From: Alkalibacterium sp034520745
GTDB taxonomy: Bacteria; Bacillota; Bacilli; Lactobacillales; Carnobacteriaceae_A
DNA length: 64,000 bases
Assembly: GCA_034520745.1 (NCBI GenBank)
Contig: JAXHNF010000005.1
Coordinates: forward strand, 1-64,000
Direction of reading: 5' to 3'
In this document: positions 19,873 through 28,827 of the stretch, piece after piece
How the letters are laid out: every line of letters starts with the position of its first letter
Position numbering within the stretch: the stretch's first letter is position 1
Translations under genes and position numbers: made by a program
Notes under the pieces: model-generated
Told to the model about the DNA's origin: nothing
Database searches by the model: none
The model's input: the letters and a program-made list of their open reading frames with translations, nothing else

Positions 19873-21258
19873 ATATCTCGAGTAAGCAGACTCTGCCAGT
19901 TGACGTAGTGGAACTACGTTCCAACGGTAGAGTCTTTTCGTTGTAAGCACCCAATGAACCTCAGGTGTCTTTGATAATCTCCAATATTTCTTTCTAGAGT
20001 AGCCAATACGTTTGGCACTATCCATATCTAGACCTAAACGCATTAGTCTGCTAATCTTAGTACGTGAGTTCTTCCATCTCTTTAAAATCAGTTGTCTGAT
20101 ACGGTGATGGAGCCATTGCTCCACTTTCGTGACGAATGACTTAATGAATCCTGTACCGAAATAATTAATCCAGCCTCTTGTTCGGCTGTTAATTTCTTTG
20201 ACAATGTCATTAAATCTGCCAGAGCGATTACGTTTCGTCAAGCGTTTTAAGGTACGCATGAATTTCGCTTTGGCTTCGTTCGAAGGTCTGTAGCGACAGA
20301 CCCCATTCACTGTAGTTATCAGACAACCCAAGAACTTTAAACGGGTTGGCGACCCCACTTTACTTTTCTCTTGGTTGACAGTTAACTTGAGGTCTTTTTC
20401 AATGAAGCGAGTGATGCTTTGGAGTACACGTTCACCGGCTCGTTTTGACTTCACAAAGATGACGAAGTCATCAGCGAAACGGACAAAGTGATGTCCCCGC
20501 TGCTTCATTTCTTTATCCAGTTCATGTAAGTAGACATTACTGAGTAGGGGCGAAATCACGCCACCTTGTGGTGCGCCTGTGTTACTTTCTACGAATTCGC
20601 CAGACAGATCTATGACACCGCTCTGTAGGAACTTACGGATAATTTTCAGAATCATTTTATCTTGGATATACTGTTCGAGATAGTACATCAGCTTATCATG
20701 ATTGAGTGTATCGAAACATTGCTTCAAGTCACAATCGACGGCGACTTTATAGCCTTGCTGGTAATAGTCGACGCACTCTTTCAATGCTGTATGATTACTT
20801 TTCCCTTTGCGGAACCCATGACTATGTGGGAGAAAATGTTTATCAATGATAGGTTCTATCACTTGTCTAATGGCTTGTTGGACCACTCGGTCCCGTACAA
20901 CTGGAATCCCAAGTTTTCGGATACCACCATTCGCTTTTGGTATTTCCACCCGTCTTACTGGTTGTGGTTTATAGGTTCCGTCTAACAGTTTCTTTCTTAT
21001 ATACGGATACATTTCCATGATATGTGTTTCTAGTTCATTAACTGTCATATCATCTATTCCGGCAGCTCCTTTGTTGCGTTTCACAACTTTCGCTGCTCGG
21101 AATAGATTTTTCTTACTTACAACGAGACTCATCAGAGACTCACCATACTTGTCTTTACGTTCACCTAGGCGATTACTGCGCACATCTACATACTCTTTCG
21201 CTTCCAGCTTATCCCTCTGTAGTTTGCCAACCTTTTGGTTGTTTTCTGCGTTTGTCAT
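19870..21258 (-). CDS. ltrA: group II intron reverse transcriptase/maturase
   Basis: 462-residue intron-encoded protein that splices and retro-mobilises its intron. Reverse transcriptase blocks in order: NKGAAGIDDMTV (RT0/1), KANGGIRKLGIPVVRDRVVQQAI (RT2), HSHGFRKGKSNHTAL (RT2a/3), VAVDCDLKQCFDTLNH, GAPQGGVISPLLSNVYLHELD (RT4), RFADDFVIFVKS with the catalytic ADD (RT5) and TVNQEKSKVG (RT6). The maturase domain X/GIIM is VKEINSRTRGWINYFGTG. There is no HNH endonuclease behind it, as in class C introns, so mobility would use nicked or replicating DNA. One uninterrupted frame; stop at 19870, just before domain V. Confidence 0.95.
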   Translation of the reverse strand: MTNAENNQKVGKLQRDKLEAKEYVDVRSNRLGERKDKYGESLMSLVVSKKNLFRAAKVVKRNKGAAGIDDMTVNELETHIMEMYPYIRKKLLDGTYKPQPVRRVEIPKANGGIRKLGIPVVRDRVVQQAIRQVIEPIIDKHFLPHSHGFRKGKSNHTALKECVDYYQQGYKVAVDCDLKQCFDTLNHDKLMYYLEQYIQDKMILKIIRKFLQSGVIDLSGEFVESNTGAPQGGVISPLLSNVYLHELDKEMKQRGHHFVRFADDFVIFVKSKRAGERVLQSITRFIEKDLKLTVNQEKSKVGSPTRLKFLGCLITTVNGVCRYRPSNEAKAKFMRTLKRLTKRNRSGRFNDIVKEINSRTRGWINYFGTGFIKSFVTKVEQWLHHRIRQLILKRWKNSRTKISRLMRLGLDMDSAKRIGYSRKKYWRLSKTPEVHWVLTTKRLYRWNVVPLRQLAESAYSRY

Positions 21259-21654
21259 AATGCCTAACCTCCAATCTTCAAAGTATTAATATTGTTCGGT
21301 CCTTCGGTACATTTTCCCTACTATGACCTCGGCTGACTTCTGCCTATACGTTGTTACTACGACCATCGGTCGCTAGACAGACCTCCCCGGGTAAGAGCGA
21401 TAACTTTCTGCTCACGTCACTGCTTCATTTACTCAATAGAATTCGGGCAGTATTGGACTTTACTTTGTATTGCAAGCTTATCCATTTTATTAAGCCTTAG
21501 TATGAAGTTTCTGTTCGTCAGTGCAAGCATTTGCGTCCATCTTCCTTCAGATTCCGCCTCGCGGCGGACACCCTTGATTTTCGCTAACAGTTCCTACTGC
21601 CAAGTCTGTAGTGGACTTTCACCACCAAGTTATCGCCCATGCCGGGCGCACAAT

Positions 21655-21840
21655 AAAAAGAGGCTGGGACAAAAGTCCCAGCCTCTTCTGCGCTTACGAA
21701 TGTTTTTTCTTAAACCTGCTCCAAAAAGCAGACCCGCCGTCCACTTCACGAATAATGCTCGATAATCTTCGATTATCTTGCGCTTATTCGCTCCAGTGAT
21801 ACGGGTCTGAACGCTTTTTGTCCCACTCTCCTCCTTAAAT
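21655..21840 (-). repeat. terminator-bearing intergenic element interrupted downstream by the intron
   Basis: At 21655-21687 sits the hairpin AAGAGGCTGGGAC-ttttGTCCCAGCCTCTT with T-run (minus direction), which also ends the sugar ABC operon. Between 21690 and 21840 is a stretch readable as ANKRKIIEDYRALFVKWTAG..., but it is compact and hairpin-rich (AATCGAAGATTATCGA, CTGCTTTTTGGAGCAG), so I treat it as a non-coding repeat unit rather than a gene. The hairpin type recurs at 8293-8355. Confidence 0.55.
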
Positions 21841-21870
21841 ATATTATCCATTTCCTGTCTGATTTTTTGA

Positions 21871-22719
21871 TTACTGCTTGATACTTCCGGCTGTGACACC
21901 ACCGATAATATATCTGGACAAGAAGATGTAGAGCAGGAGAAGCGGTGCTACGGAGAGTGTGATCCCCATGTACATCGCGCCGTATTCTGTTCTATATCCA
22001 TCTGTTGTCAAGAGTTGAACCAGCATCGGCAGCGTATAAAGCGCTCGGTCATTGATCAAAATCAATGGAAGAAGGAAATTGTTCCATGATGCAATGAAAC
22101 TGAATATTGCCATCGTTGCCAAGGCTGGTCGCATAAGCGGCAGGATGATCGTATGGAATATCGTCAGTTCGCTCGCTCCATCGACTCGTGCTGAATCGAC
22201 TAAAGCCGGATGATAGATCGTCTCCAGATACTGTTTCATAAAGAAGACAGTTGGCGCACTCGCGACTGAAGGCAGAATCAGCGGAATATAGTTGTTCAGC
22301 AGATCCAAGTTAGCCATAAATCGGTAGAAACCGATGATACTTACTTGTGCAGGTATCATGATCAGCATGAGTATGATCGCCCAAATAAACTTTTTACCTT
22401 TGAATTCGTAAACGATAAAGGCATAGGCCGTTAAAGATGAAAAATACAGCGTTAGAATCGTAGCACTGGCTGCAATGAAAAACGAGTTCCAGTATCCCTG
22501 AAAGATATTGAATCCCTGATCTCGCAGATGTGTCCAGTTCGACCATAAGGAATCACTGGGCAGCACGGCAAGACCCTGCTGGATCTCTGGTGCTGAACGA
22601 GTAGCATTGACAATAACTATCCAGAAAGGAACGATACTCAGTAGTGTTAAAATAGTAAAGAACACGTACAACAAGACGCGCTGCATTTTCAGTTTCTTCA
22701 GATTTCCTGATTCATACAT
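21871..22719 (-). CDS. carbohydrate ABC transporter permease, MalG/AraQ type
   Basis: 282 residues in one intact frame; six membrane segments (VLLYVFFTILTLLSIVPFWIVIV first). The EAA loop for the ATPase contact reads VDSARVDGASELTIFHTIILPLMRPAL. The end SRYIIGGVTAGSIKQ is the standard MalG/AraQ C-terminus. It follows the other permease by 3 bases and is the last gene of the SBP-permease-permease operon. No ATPase gene is nearby, so a shared MsmK/MsiK-type ATPase is expected. By context and the XylR operator the substrate is probably xylo-oligosaccharides. Confidence 0.9.
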   Translation of the reverse strand: MYESGNLKKLKMQRVLLYVFFTILTLLSIVPFWIVIVNATRSAPEIQQGLAVLPSDSLWSNWTHLRDQGFNIFQGYWNSFFIAASATILTLYFSSLTAYAFIVYEFKGKKFIWAIILMLIMIPAQVSIIGFYRFMANLDLLNNYIPLILPSVASAPTVFFMKQYLETIYHPALVDSARVDGASELTIFHTIILPLMRPALATMAIFSFIASWNNFLLPLILINDRALYTLPMLVQLLTTDGYRTEYGAMYMGITLSVAPLLLLYIFLSRYIIGGVTAGSIKQ

Positions 22720-22722
22720 GTC

Positions 22723-23692
22723 TTATTTAACTCCTTTCGGTTTAGCTTTCTTGTCTCTGAAACTATTAAATATAAACAAGCTGATAATGACCGTCATGAT
22801 CAGCAAAATAACTGATGCAGTCGAAGCGATATTCAGGTTTCTTCCTCCCTGGAAGGCTTGTTTATAGATAAAGATCATCATCGTTTCAACTGACTGGTTC
22901 GGTCCGCCGCCAGTTAAAAGATAAGGGATATCAAACATCTGCAGACCACCGATCAGTGAAGTTACCAGTACATATAGCGTTATTGGTTTCATCAGCGGCA
23001 TGGTGATTTTTGTAAAGGACTGCCAGTCTGTCGCGCCGTCTACGCGGGCTGCATCGAATAAGTTTTCATCGATACCTAAAATACCTGCCTGCAAGACGAT
23101 GGTCGTCTGGCCATACCACATCCAGAACTGTAACGAATGATACGATCAGTCGTGCAGAGAACACACCGCGGTAAGTAATCTACAGGTGTGCTGATCAGGT
23201 TCCAGTCCATGGTGATGAGGTTGATCGGTCCTCTAGGATAACTGAACAGCGAACGGAAAATCAGGGCCACTGAAGCAGCTGTGATGATGTTCGGCAGGTA
23301 AAACAGACTTTTGAAAAAGCCGGTTCCCTTTAAGTTCAGACGTCTATTGGTAAACCAGTAAGCCAGTACAAAGGCCAGCAGAATCTGGGGAATGAAGTTT
23401 ACTATCCACAGAATAAAAGTATTCATTACAGACCTTCTGAACAACTGATTGTTCAGCAGTACTCTAAAGTTCTGAAAACCGACAAAATTGGCTTCAGTCG
23501 CCCACCCCGCCAGATCAGCACAAATCAGATAAATCGTATAAAACATCAGTAAAAATTGAATAGCAGAAAGAAAATGAAAAACGGAGCAACGAAGAAATAT
23601 CCCCATTTATTAGTGTTTTTTCTTTTTGCCAGATTTTTTGGTCTTTGGGTCGCTGTTTTGCTTTCGTTTTTAGTATTCGATGATGTCGCCAT
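22723..23692 (-). CDS. carbohydrate ABC transporter permease, MalF/UgpA type (frameshifted)
   Basis: The start is ATG 23692, with AAGGAG 6 nt upstream. A Lys/Thr-rich cytoplasmic N-terminus (MATSSNTKNESKTATQRPKN) precedes GYFFVAPFFIFFLLFNFY, then WATEANFVGFQNF (typical MalF-family loop), SLFYLPNIITAASVALIFRSLFSYPRGPIN and the EAA loop LFDAARVDGATDWQSFTKITMPLMKPI. It ends FRDKKAKPKGVK. About 322 residues. Frames break near 23550 (after FNFY) and 23120-23160. It partners the MalG-type permease behind it and the lipoprotein in front. Confidence 0.9.
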
Positions 23693-23786
23693 GAGAACTC
23701 CTTTCCATGTAGTGGAGAAAGTGCAGTGAACACTTTTAGTCAAGTGATCGACTGCACTTTCCATGTGCTACACTATTAAGCTATTG

Positions 23787-25172
23787 TTAGTCCACTTGAA
23801 TATTAGGATACAGATTCTGAACTTCTGCTTTAAATGCATCGATTGCCTCTTCTTGAGTCAATTCACCTTTAGAATAAGGGGTCAGTGCCAGATCATCGAA
23901 AGCTCCGGAAATAGTCTGATCGTATTCTGTAATGATCGATCCGTCGATATTTGGAATCGCATCAGCAAACGCATCATAGTGATTCTGTCCGCCCAGGAAT
24001 TCTTCCTCATAGTCTCCGCGAACTTCATCAACGACACCTTCATGAGAAACAACGTCCCCGGTGTCCTCTGCCCATGTTGTCAGGAAATCTTCACTTGTTG
24101 TGAGATATTCGATCAATTGAGCTGCTTCATCCTGCATATCAGAGGTCTGCGTAACGCCGATCCAGGTTCCGCCACGGAAGTATGAACAGGTCCTGTAACC
24201 ATTCTCCAGTTTCCTGCTGTTTCGTCAGCGTTTGGTTTCAGCCAGAAGTGCATACCCCATGTTGGCAGGCTGTAACCCATGACTTCATCGCTGTTCATTG
24301 CTGCGAAGTATTCTTCACCTTGTGGATCTGAATCCATCATCAGGCCTTCATCAACCATTGTTTTAGCTGTATCCAGCAGTTCGTACAGCTGATCATCGAT
24401 AACGAGCTGGTCGTCTACTACCCAGCCTTGTTCACGCGACATATAGTAAGGGTGATTCAAGTCGCCACGTCCGGATACCATATACACGGCGCCGTCAGAT
24501 GCTCTCTTTAAGTTCACGAGCCGTTTCAAGGAATCCGATCCCAGTCGCAGCTGATCGCTGCCTGCAGTATCTTCTTCTTGGTGATTCGACTCCCAAGTAT
24601 TCACTTGCCAGATCCTGACGGTGTAGAAGAATGCGCCCGGTGTAGTCTGCCATGAATTCATGACAAATGTACCGTCTTCGTGTGTACCGATATCTGTTAC
24701 ATAATCGAAGGTGCTTTCGGCTCCGCTGGCAAGCATCCTTCATATCGTCCTGAATCTACGCAGCATATCCTGACTCAACAGACCTCCAGCTTAACGAAAA
24801 AAAGCCTGTTCAGCAAAAATGGTATCCGGTGCACCATCTGAACCAAATACAGGGTCTAACTGAGTTTCAAACTCTTCAGTACGGCAACGTCATCCACATA
24901 TTGATTTCATAGTCTAAGTCAGGATATTCTTCCAGATAATAATCATTGATCATTGTCTGGGCTTCGTCAGTGAAAGTCCAGACGTCCAGGACGCCTTCCC
25001 CGCCGACTGTAGGAGCAGCAGTTTCTTCACCGTTCTCATCCACTGACTTCTTCATCGGATTGCGCCTGCCTTCATCCGTTGTGCCTTCATCTGCAGTGTC
25101 TCCGTTGCCGCAAGCTGCAAGCGTAAGCGCTGACATCGTCGCCAGACCTAAAAACCATTTTTTATTTAACAT
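23787..25172 (-). CDS. extracellular sugar-binding lipoprotein of ABC transporter (frameshifted)
   Basis: ATG 25172 has AGGAGG 8 nt upstream. MLNKKWFLGLATMSALTLAACGNG is a lipoprotein signal (lipobox LAAC). An acidic linker (DTADEGTTDEG) precedes the family 1 solute-binding fold: GVLDVWTFTDEAQTMINDYYLEEYPDLDYEI, YSLPTWGMHFWLKPNADETAGNWRMVTGP, AQLIEYLTTSEDFLTTW and the C-terminus GELTQEEAIDAFKAEVQNLYPNIQVD. About 460 residues. Breaks lie near 24870, 24740, 24500-24600 and 24130. It is the first gene of the operon, under the XylR-type operator and cre-like box, so xylo-oligosaccharide binding is inferred. Confidence 0.88.
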
Positions 25173-25303
25173 GTGTATCCCTCCTAAATTCAAGTTTAAA
25201 TACGAGTCAGTAACAGTCCCTCGTGTTCTATTCGATAGTACTCCCCCTCTTCGGGCGCTCTCTTCTATATTCAGATGTAAGTTGAACCAAGTATCATTCA
25301 ATA

Positions 25304-25338
25304 ATTATAGAAGAACACTCCCTGTAAAAACGTTTACA
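25304..25338 (-). promoter_or_regulatory. cre-like palindrome and -10 upstream of sugar ABC operon
   Basis: TGTAAAAACGTTTACA at 25323-25338 is a near-perfect palindrome of the CcpA cre / LacI-family type. TATAAT (minus, 25304-25309) lies 13 bp downstream. The box would overlap the -35 of a proximal promoter or act as a roadblock for the distal one. Confidence 0.7.
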
Positions 25339-25357
25339 TATCGCCTTAAAAAATAAT

Positions 25358-25426
25358 TTAGTTTGTTAGTCTCACAAACTAATATTGATTACATATACAT
25401 AATACCGATTAGTCCAAAAAAAGCAA
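25358..25426 (-). promoter_or_regulatory. distal promoter with XylR-type operator
   Basis: Minus strand: TTGCTT (25421-25426), 16 bp, TATTAT (25399-25404). Just downstream, at 25358-25382, is a perfect inverted repeat TTAGTTTGT-N7-ACAAACTAA, which matches the xylose repressor XylR operator of Bacillus and relatives. Location just past the start of transcription fits repression lifted by xylose. Confidence 0.8.
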
Positions 25427-25712
25427 CTGTTTTTTCAACATTTGTTTCAAAACTTTACACTTTAAAGCTAATAAGTTACGTAAAATTACAAATTAACGTT
25501 ATTATTACACTCTTTTTTGAAAATGCCTGTCAAAAAAAAGAGTGCATCATCTCTCATTTTTATTATTGCTTCACTTTGATCACCATACGGTACTAACGGC
25601 AGCCAGCAGGAGACTTCCCGCGATTCCACCCTTTACCCATCGACTGATGAATCACCGGGCTCGCCCCATCTCGTTCGCTGTCTGCAGCTGAACCACTGCC
25701 CTCCTGATTACT
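25427..25712. other. intergenic spacer upstream of ABC operon promoter
   Basis: AT-rich left part (25427-25570) with a hairpin ACTCTTTTTTG...CAAAAAAAAGAGT near 25509-25546 that could terminate the xylanase transcript. The right part (25590-25712) is GC-richer, and I see no supportable gene in it. Confidence 0.4.
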
Positions 25713-27875
25713 AAACTAACTCCAGTTCACCAAAAACTCATGTATCCTGAGCACCCTTGTCCTGACAGGTCATTCCAAGCCGCAGATGCTTTCTCTGCTT
25801 CCGGAAGCCGCATCGTCGATCTGAAGATCAAACCCGATAACCTGATTGATATCAGGCTCAACTGCTTGCCAGGGGACAGATATCAGAATTGTATAGCCAC
25901 TGTCATTTTCGACTGCATAGGATTCTAACTCTGTCTGATCAGTCATGTCCCCGAACGTGACCTGACCTTCGGCATTGACGCGATAATGTCCGTCCTCTTC
26001 CGCATAAGCTGATGAATCATCTGAAGATGCTTTTAGGAAGACTTCAACAGAATCCTGCTCCCAGGGTGTGTCGCTCGATGTATCGATCGAACTGTCAGTC
26101 ACTTCTACCCGTACATACAAGTTATCCTCATCCCACAGCACGCGTCCCGTGCCCGTAGCCCCCTGCCAGGCCGTCTGATAACGATCGATTTCTATTTCCG
26201 CTGCTTCTTTCCAGAGAGGATCCGTTTCATCTTTCAGTGACGGTGTACCGTAAACCGCACCTGTACGAAGTTTTTCCACTTCATTTTCTTCCCCGTACTG
26301 CGCTATGAACCCTTCCGGATCGATGACGGCTTCGTAGGCTTTTTTAGCTTGCAGATCTCTATCAAATAAGAGAGGGCTGCGCTCTGACCGCCAGCTTGTT
26401 GCATCATTAAGTCCCCAGAACGTGACACGGGAAATACTGTCTGCATGCTCTTTATAAAGTTTGAATAATTTTGCATAGATCAACGCCTGATCTATTTCTT
26501 CTTTTTCACCTAGTTCCCCAGTCGCTCCGGCCGTAACATCCAGCTCTGTCACGCCAATTTCCACACCAAGCTCCTTGAACCGTTCAAGCGACTTCCTGAC
26601 ATTGTCCACACTCGTACCGATATTGTAATGTCCCTGCATCCCGATACCATCTATGAGCAGTTCTCCGGGATTTTCTTCCCCATAGTTTTCATTTATCTCT
26701 TTAACCATATGGTATATAGCGGTGGCTTTATTCTGATTGTCATCGTTATAATCATTGTAATAAAGTTTTACTTCATTCCAGCCATTTTCATCGAGGACTT
26801 CTCTCGCCTTCAAGTAAGCCAGCTCCAGATAATCATCTCCGATGGCTTCGTACCATTCTGACCGTCGCCAAGGCAAATCGCCATGTTTCAGGATCTCTCG
26901 GGTTATCGTTCATTGCTTCATTGACAACTTCCCAGGCAATCACATCATCCCCATATTCAAAATCGTTTCCTCGATATGCCTCTCCATATTTGCCAGCGCT
27001 TTTTCTCGAGGCAGCAACTCGCCGTCTTCTGTATGCAGCCACTCCGGCGACTGCTGATGCCAGACTAGGACATGCCCGTGAAGTAACAGGCCTTCTTCTT
27101 TCACTCTATCAACTAACTGCTGCTGATCTCTGAAGTCGAATCCCCTGTCCCTTCCATAGGCATATTCAGGTTTCATAGTATTTTCAGCAGTGACTAAATT
27201 GTGGTGGTGTTTAAGCAGCTCCAGACGCTGACCGCCAAGTTCCGACATGGACACGGCGTTGCCGATCAGAAAATGATCCGCATAAACATCTTTTATAGGT
27301 ACCAGGTCAGTTTGAACTGCTGTATTACGCTCGGTATCAGTCGACTCCATGATAAAATCATCTATCAGAAACGATACAGTCGGATTATTCACACTTTCAA
27401 CATAAACACTCACAAATCCGTTTCCGTTTCCGTCGTATCTGTATGTTCCTTCCAGCTGTACCCACTCGTCTGATGAAACGGACTGCGTATCGATGACCTG
27501 ATAGCTTGCGCTGTCTCCTTCACCGATTTGAGTAGAAAGCCGCAGATCATCCATCCATCCGTCAGCTAGCTTTACCCATGTGGAAAAATAATATTCCTTC
27601 GTCAAATCAATCCGATCCTCTATTCTGATTGAAGGACCGTTCCAGGCTTCCTCCCGGTTTTCCACCATTAATGAAAAATCACCTGAATAAGAGGCGGTTT
27701 CAGTCCTCGAGAGCGACTCATTCTCTCCTCTGGGAACGAAAAGTTCATTCTCATCTTCAAAATCATTATTGATCACCTGGTGATTTTCCGCTGCAGCTCC
27801 AGCCGGCGTCACGAGCAGACTCGTCAAGGCGACAGCCAGCAGGCCGACAAATCTTTTTTTGAATTCCTTTAACAT
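25713..27875 (-). CDS. secreted GH10 endo-1,4-beta-xylanase with N-terminal CBM and C-terminal CBM9 (frameshifted)
   Basis: Cleaves beta-1,4-xylan outside the cell. ATG 27875 follows GGAGGG. Signal peptide MLKEFKKRFVGLLAVALTSLLVTPAGAAAE. Residues ~35-190: jelly-roll carbohydrate-binding module of the CBM4/9/22 type (NDFEDENELFVPRGE, YYFSTWVKLADGW, FLIDDFIMES). GH10 barrel ~200-545: FLIGNAVS, HHHNLVTAENTMKPEYAYG, LLHGHVLVWHQQSPEWL, acid/base Glu in WEVVNEAMND, nucleophile Glu in VGVTELDVTA-like GVTELDVTA, FWGLNDATSW. C-terminal CBM9 ~560-715 (AEIEIDRYQTAWQGATGTGRVLWDEDNLYVRVEVTD). Frame breaks lie near 26880-26940 and twice near 25730-25790; the true end VFGELELV is at 25713. About 720 residues. 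Confidence 0.93.
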
Positions 27876-27913
27876 TTTATCCCTCCGTTGATATCGCTTA
27901 CATTCCATAATTC

Positions 27914-27969
27914 ATCTTACACGAGTTTCAAAAAAATACAATGATTAATTTATTTTTTAAACAAACTGG
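27914..27969 (-). promoter_or_regulatory. xylanase promoter with degenerate XylR-like site
   Basis: Minus strand: TTGTAT (27936-27941), 16 bp, TAAGAT (27914-27919). At 27945-27969, TTAATTTAT-N7-ACAAACTGG keeps the spacing of the perfect operator at 25358-25382, with two mismatches per arm; it abuts the -35. Confidence 0.55.
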
Positions 27970-27977
27970 AATCAAAG

Positions 27978-28012
27978 CAAAAAAAAAGCACGGACAGTTT
28001 GGCCTGTCCGTA
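27978..28012 (-). terminator. intrinsic terminator behind candidate sRNA / SGNH gene
   Basis: 8-bp GC-rich stem (ACGGACAG/CTGTCCGT), 6-nt loop, then nine T on the minus strand. Confidence 0.85.
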
Positions 28013-28150
28013 CTATCGCAACCTGCAAGGCAGGCGAGGTTCACGTTCACAGCGTAAAACCTCCAATACCAACTTCCTGTTGTGATGATCAAACATCTGT
28101 ATCGTGCATGAAGTCTCCACAAAATGTGGAGATCCTCGACTCATCGCATA
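27978..28150 (-). ncRNA. candidate free-standing small RNA (~170 nt) or leader RNA
   Basis: A promoter TTGTAA-N17-TAATAT (28157-28185) would start transcription near 28150. The transcript has four successive hairpins: CTCCAC-attttGTGGAG (about 28115-28132), GAGGTT...AACCTC (about 28037-28064), CCTGCcttGCAGG (28023-28035) and a terminator ACGGACAG-loop-CTGTCCGT followed by T9 (27980-28012). The only long frame through it (64 codons) has no ribosome site or known domain. It lies upstream of the xylanase, which has its own promoter beyond the terminator. It fits no RNA family I know. Confidence 0.45.
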
Positions 28151-28156
28151 ACAGTT

Positions 28157-28185
28157 ATATTAGCATACTCTTGTTTACTTTACAA
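28157..28185 (-). promoter_or_regulatory. promoter of candidate sRNA
   Basis: TTGTAA (28180-28185) - 17 bp - TAATAT (28157-28162), overlapping the stop of the SGNH gene; nothing but the hairpin region follows before the terminator. Confidence 0.55.
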
Positions 28186-28827
28186 CCTTTTTTTATCTAT
28201 CACAGTCTCTATCCATGCTTTAGCGATCTGACCATGACCGGCAACCGTCGGATGGACACCGTCTTCTCCCGTATAAAAACTGAAACCGTTCCTGATCCCC
28301 GCTGCGTTAAGCAGCCCATCAAGCGGAATCAGTTCCGTCTGATATTCTTTAGCCATTTTTCTGACAATCTGGATTCGCTGATCCAGATCAGAACGCCAGT
28401 CCATCCGGTCTTTAGGATATGGCAGCACAAAAGGCTCCATCAGTATGACGCGCGCATCCGTTCGCTGGAGAAGTGATTTCAGCAAGAAGCGGTAATCCGC
28501 CTCAAATGCATCCAGTTCGTCTTCAGTCATGATATGATCAGCATCCTGATTTCGCCATGTATCATTGATCCCGATAAGCAGTGTCACGATATCCGGGTTG
28601 ATATCCAGACAATCCGACTCCCATCTGTCTTTCACATCACTCAGTCGGTCTCCGCCGATCCCCCGGTTTAGAATAGTCAATCTTTTCTCGGGCATGATAG
28701 TCTGTAGATAAGCTGATATCAGGAGTGGAAACCCCTGACCAAGATCAGTGGGGTCCAGCCTGTTTCGATTGGCATCCGTGATGCTGTCTCCGATAAACAA
28801 AAGTGTGTCATCTGTCATTAGCTTCAT
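28180..28827 (-). CDS. SGNH/GDSL-type esterase
   Basis: 215 residues, intact. Blocks: LLFIGDSITDANR with nucleophile Ser (I), NRGIGGD with oxyanion Gly (II), LLIGINDTWRNQ with Asn (III), and DGVHPTVAGHGQIA with catalytic Asp and His (V). No signal peptide, so it is cytoplasmic. The family includes acetyl-xylan and carbohydrate esterases; given the xylanase and the oligosaccharide importer next door, deacetylation of imported xylo-oligosaccharides is a reasonable inference but not shown. The start overlaps the ROK kinase stop by 4 bases (ATGA), implying translational coupling. Confidence 0.85.
   Translation of the reverse strand: MKLMTDDTLLFIGDSITDANRNRLDPTDLGQGFPLLISAYLQTIMPEKRLTILNRGIGGDRLSDVKDRWESDCLDINPDIVTLLIGINDTWRNQDADHIMTEDELDAFEADYRFLLKSLLQRTDARVILMEPFVLPYPKDRMDWRSDLDQRIQIVRKMAKEYQTELIPLDGLLNAAGIRNGFSFYTGEDGVHPTVAGHGQIAKAWIETVIDKKRL

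Larger units (their letters stand above)
19799..21651 (-). mobile_element. group II intron (IIC-like) with maturase gene
   Basis: The 5' end (minus) begins GTGCGCCCGG at 21651, matching the group II GUGYG boundary, followed by the conserved domain I core (GGTGAAAGTCC, AATCTGAAGGAAG). The 3' part holds a domain V hairpin (19838-19872) whose catalytic triad reads CGC rather than AGC, and a domain VI-like hairpin ending near 19799. The intron lies immediately after a terminator hairpin plus T-run on the same strand, the known target preference of bacterial class C introns, which also lack an endonuclease domain. The intron ORF is intact, suggesting recent arrival or selection. The exact 3' boundary is uncertain by a few bases. 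Confidence 0.85.

Noticed and set aside
21690..21902. Separate protein gene overlapping the MalG-type permease C-terminus
   Set aside because: The start lies inside the permease in another frame, and the downstream part is a hairpin-rich repeat; treated as a non-coding element.
27978..28150. 6S RNA, SRP RNA, tmRNA or T-box leader
   Set aside because: None of the diagnostic sequences (GGAAG tetraloop region of SRP RNA, T-box AGGGTGGNACCGCG, tmRNA ends, 6S central bubble with matching closing stem) could be found by eye.
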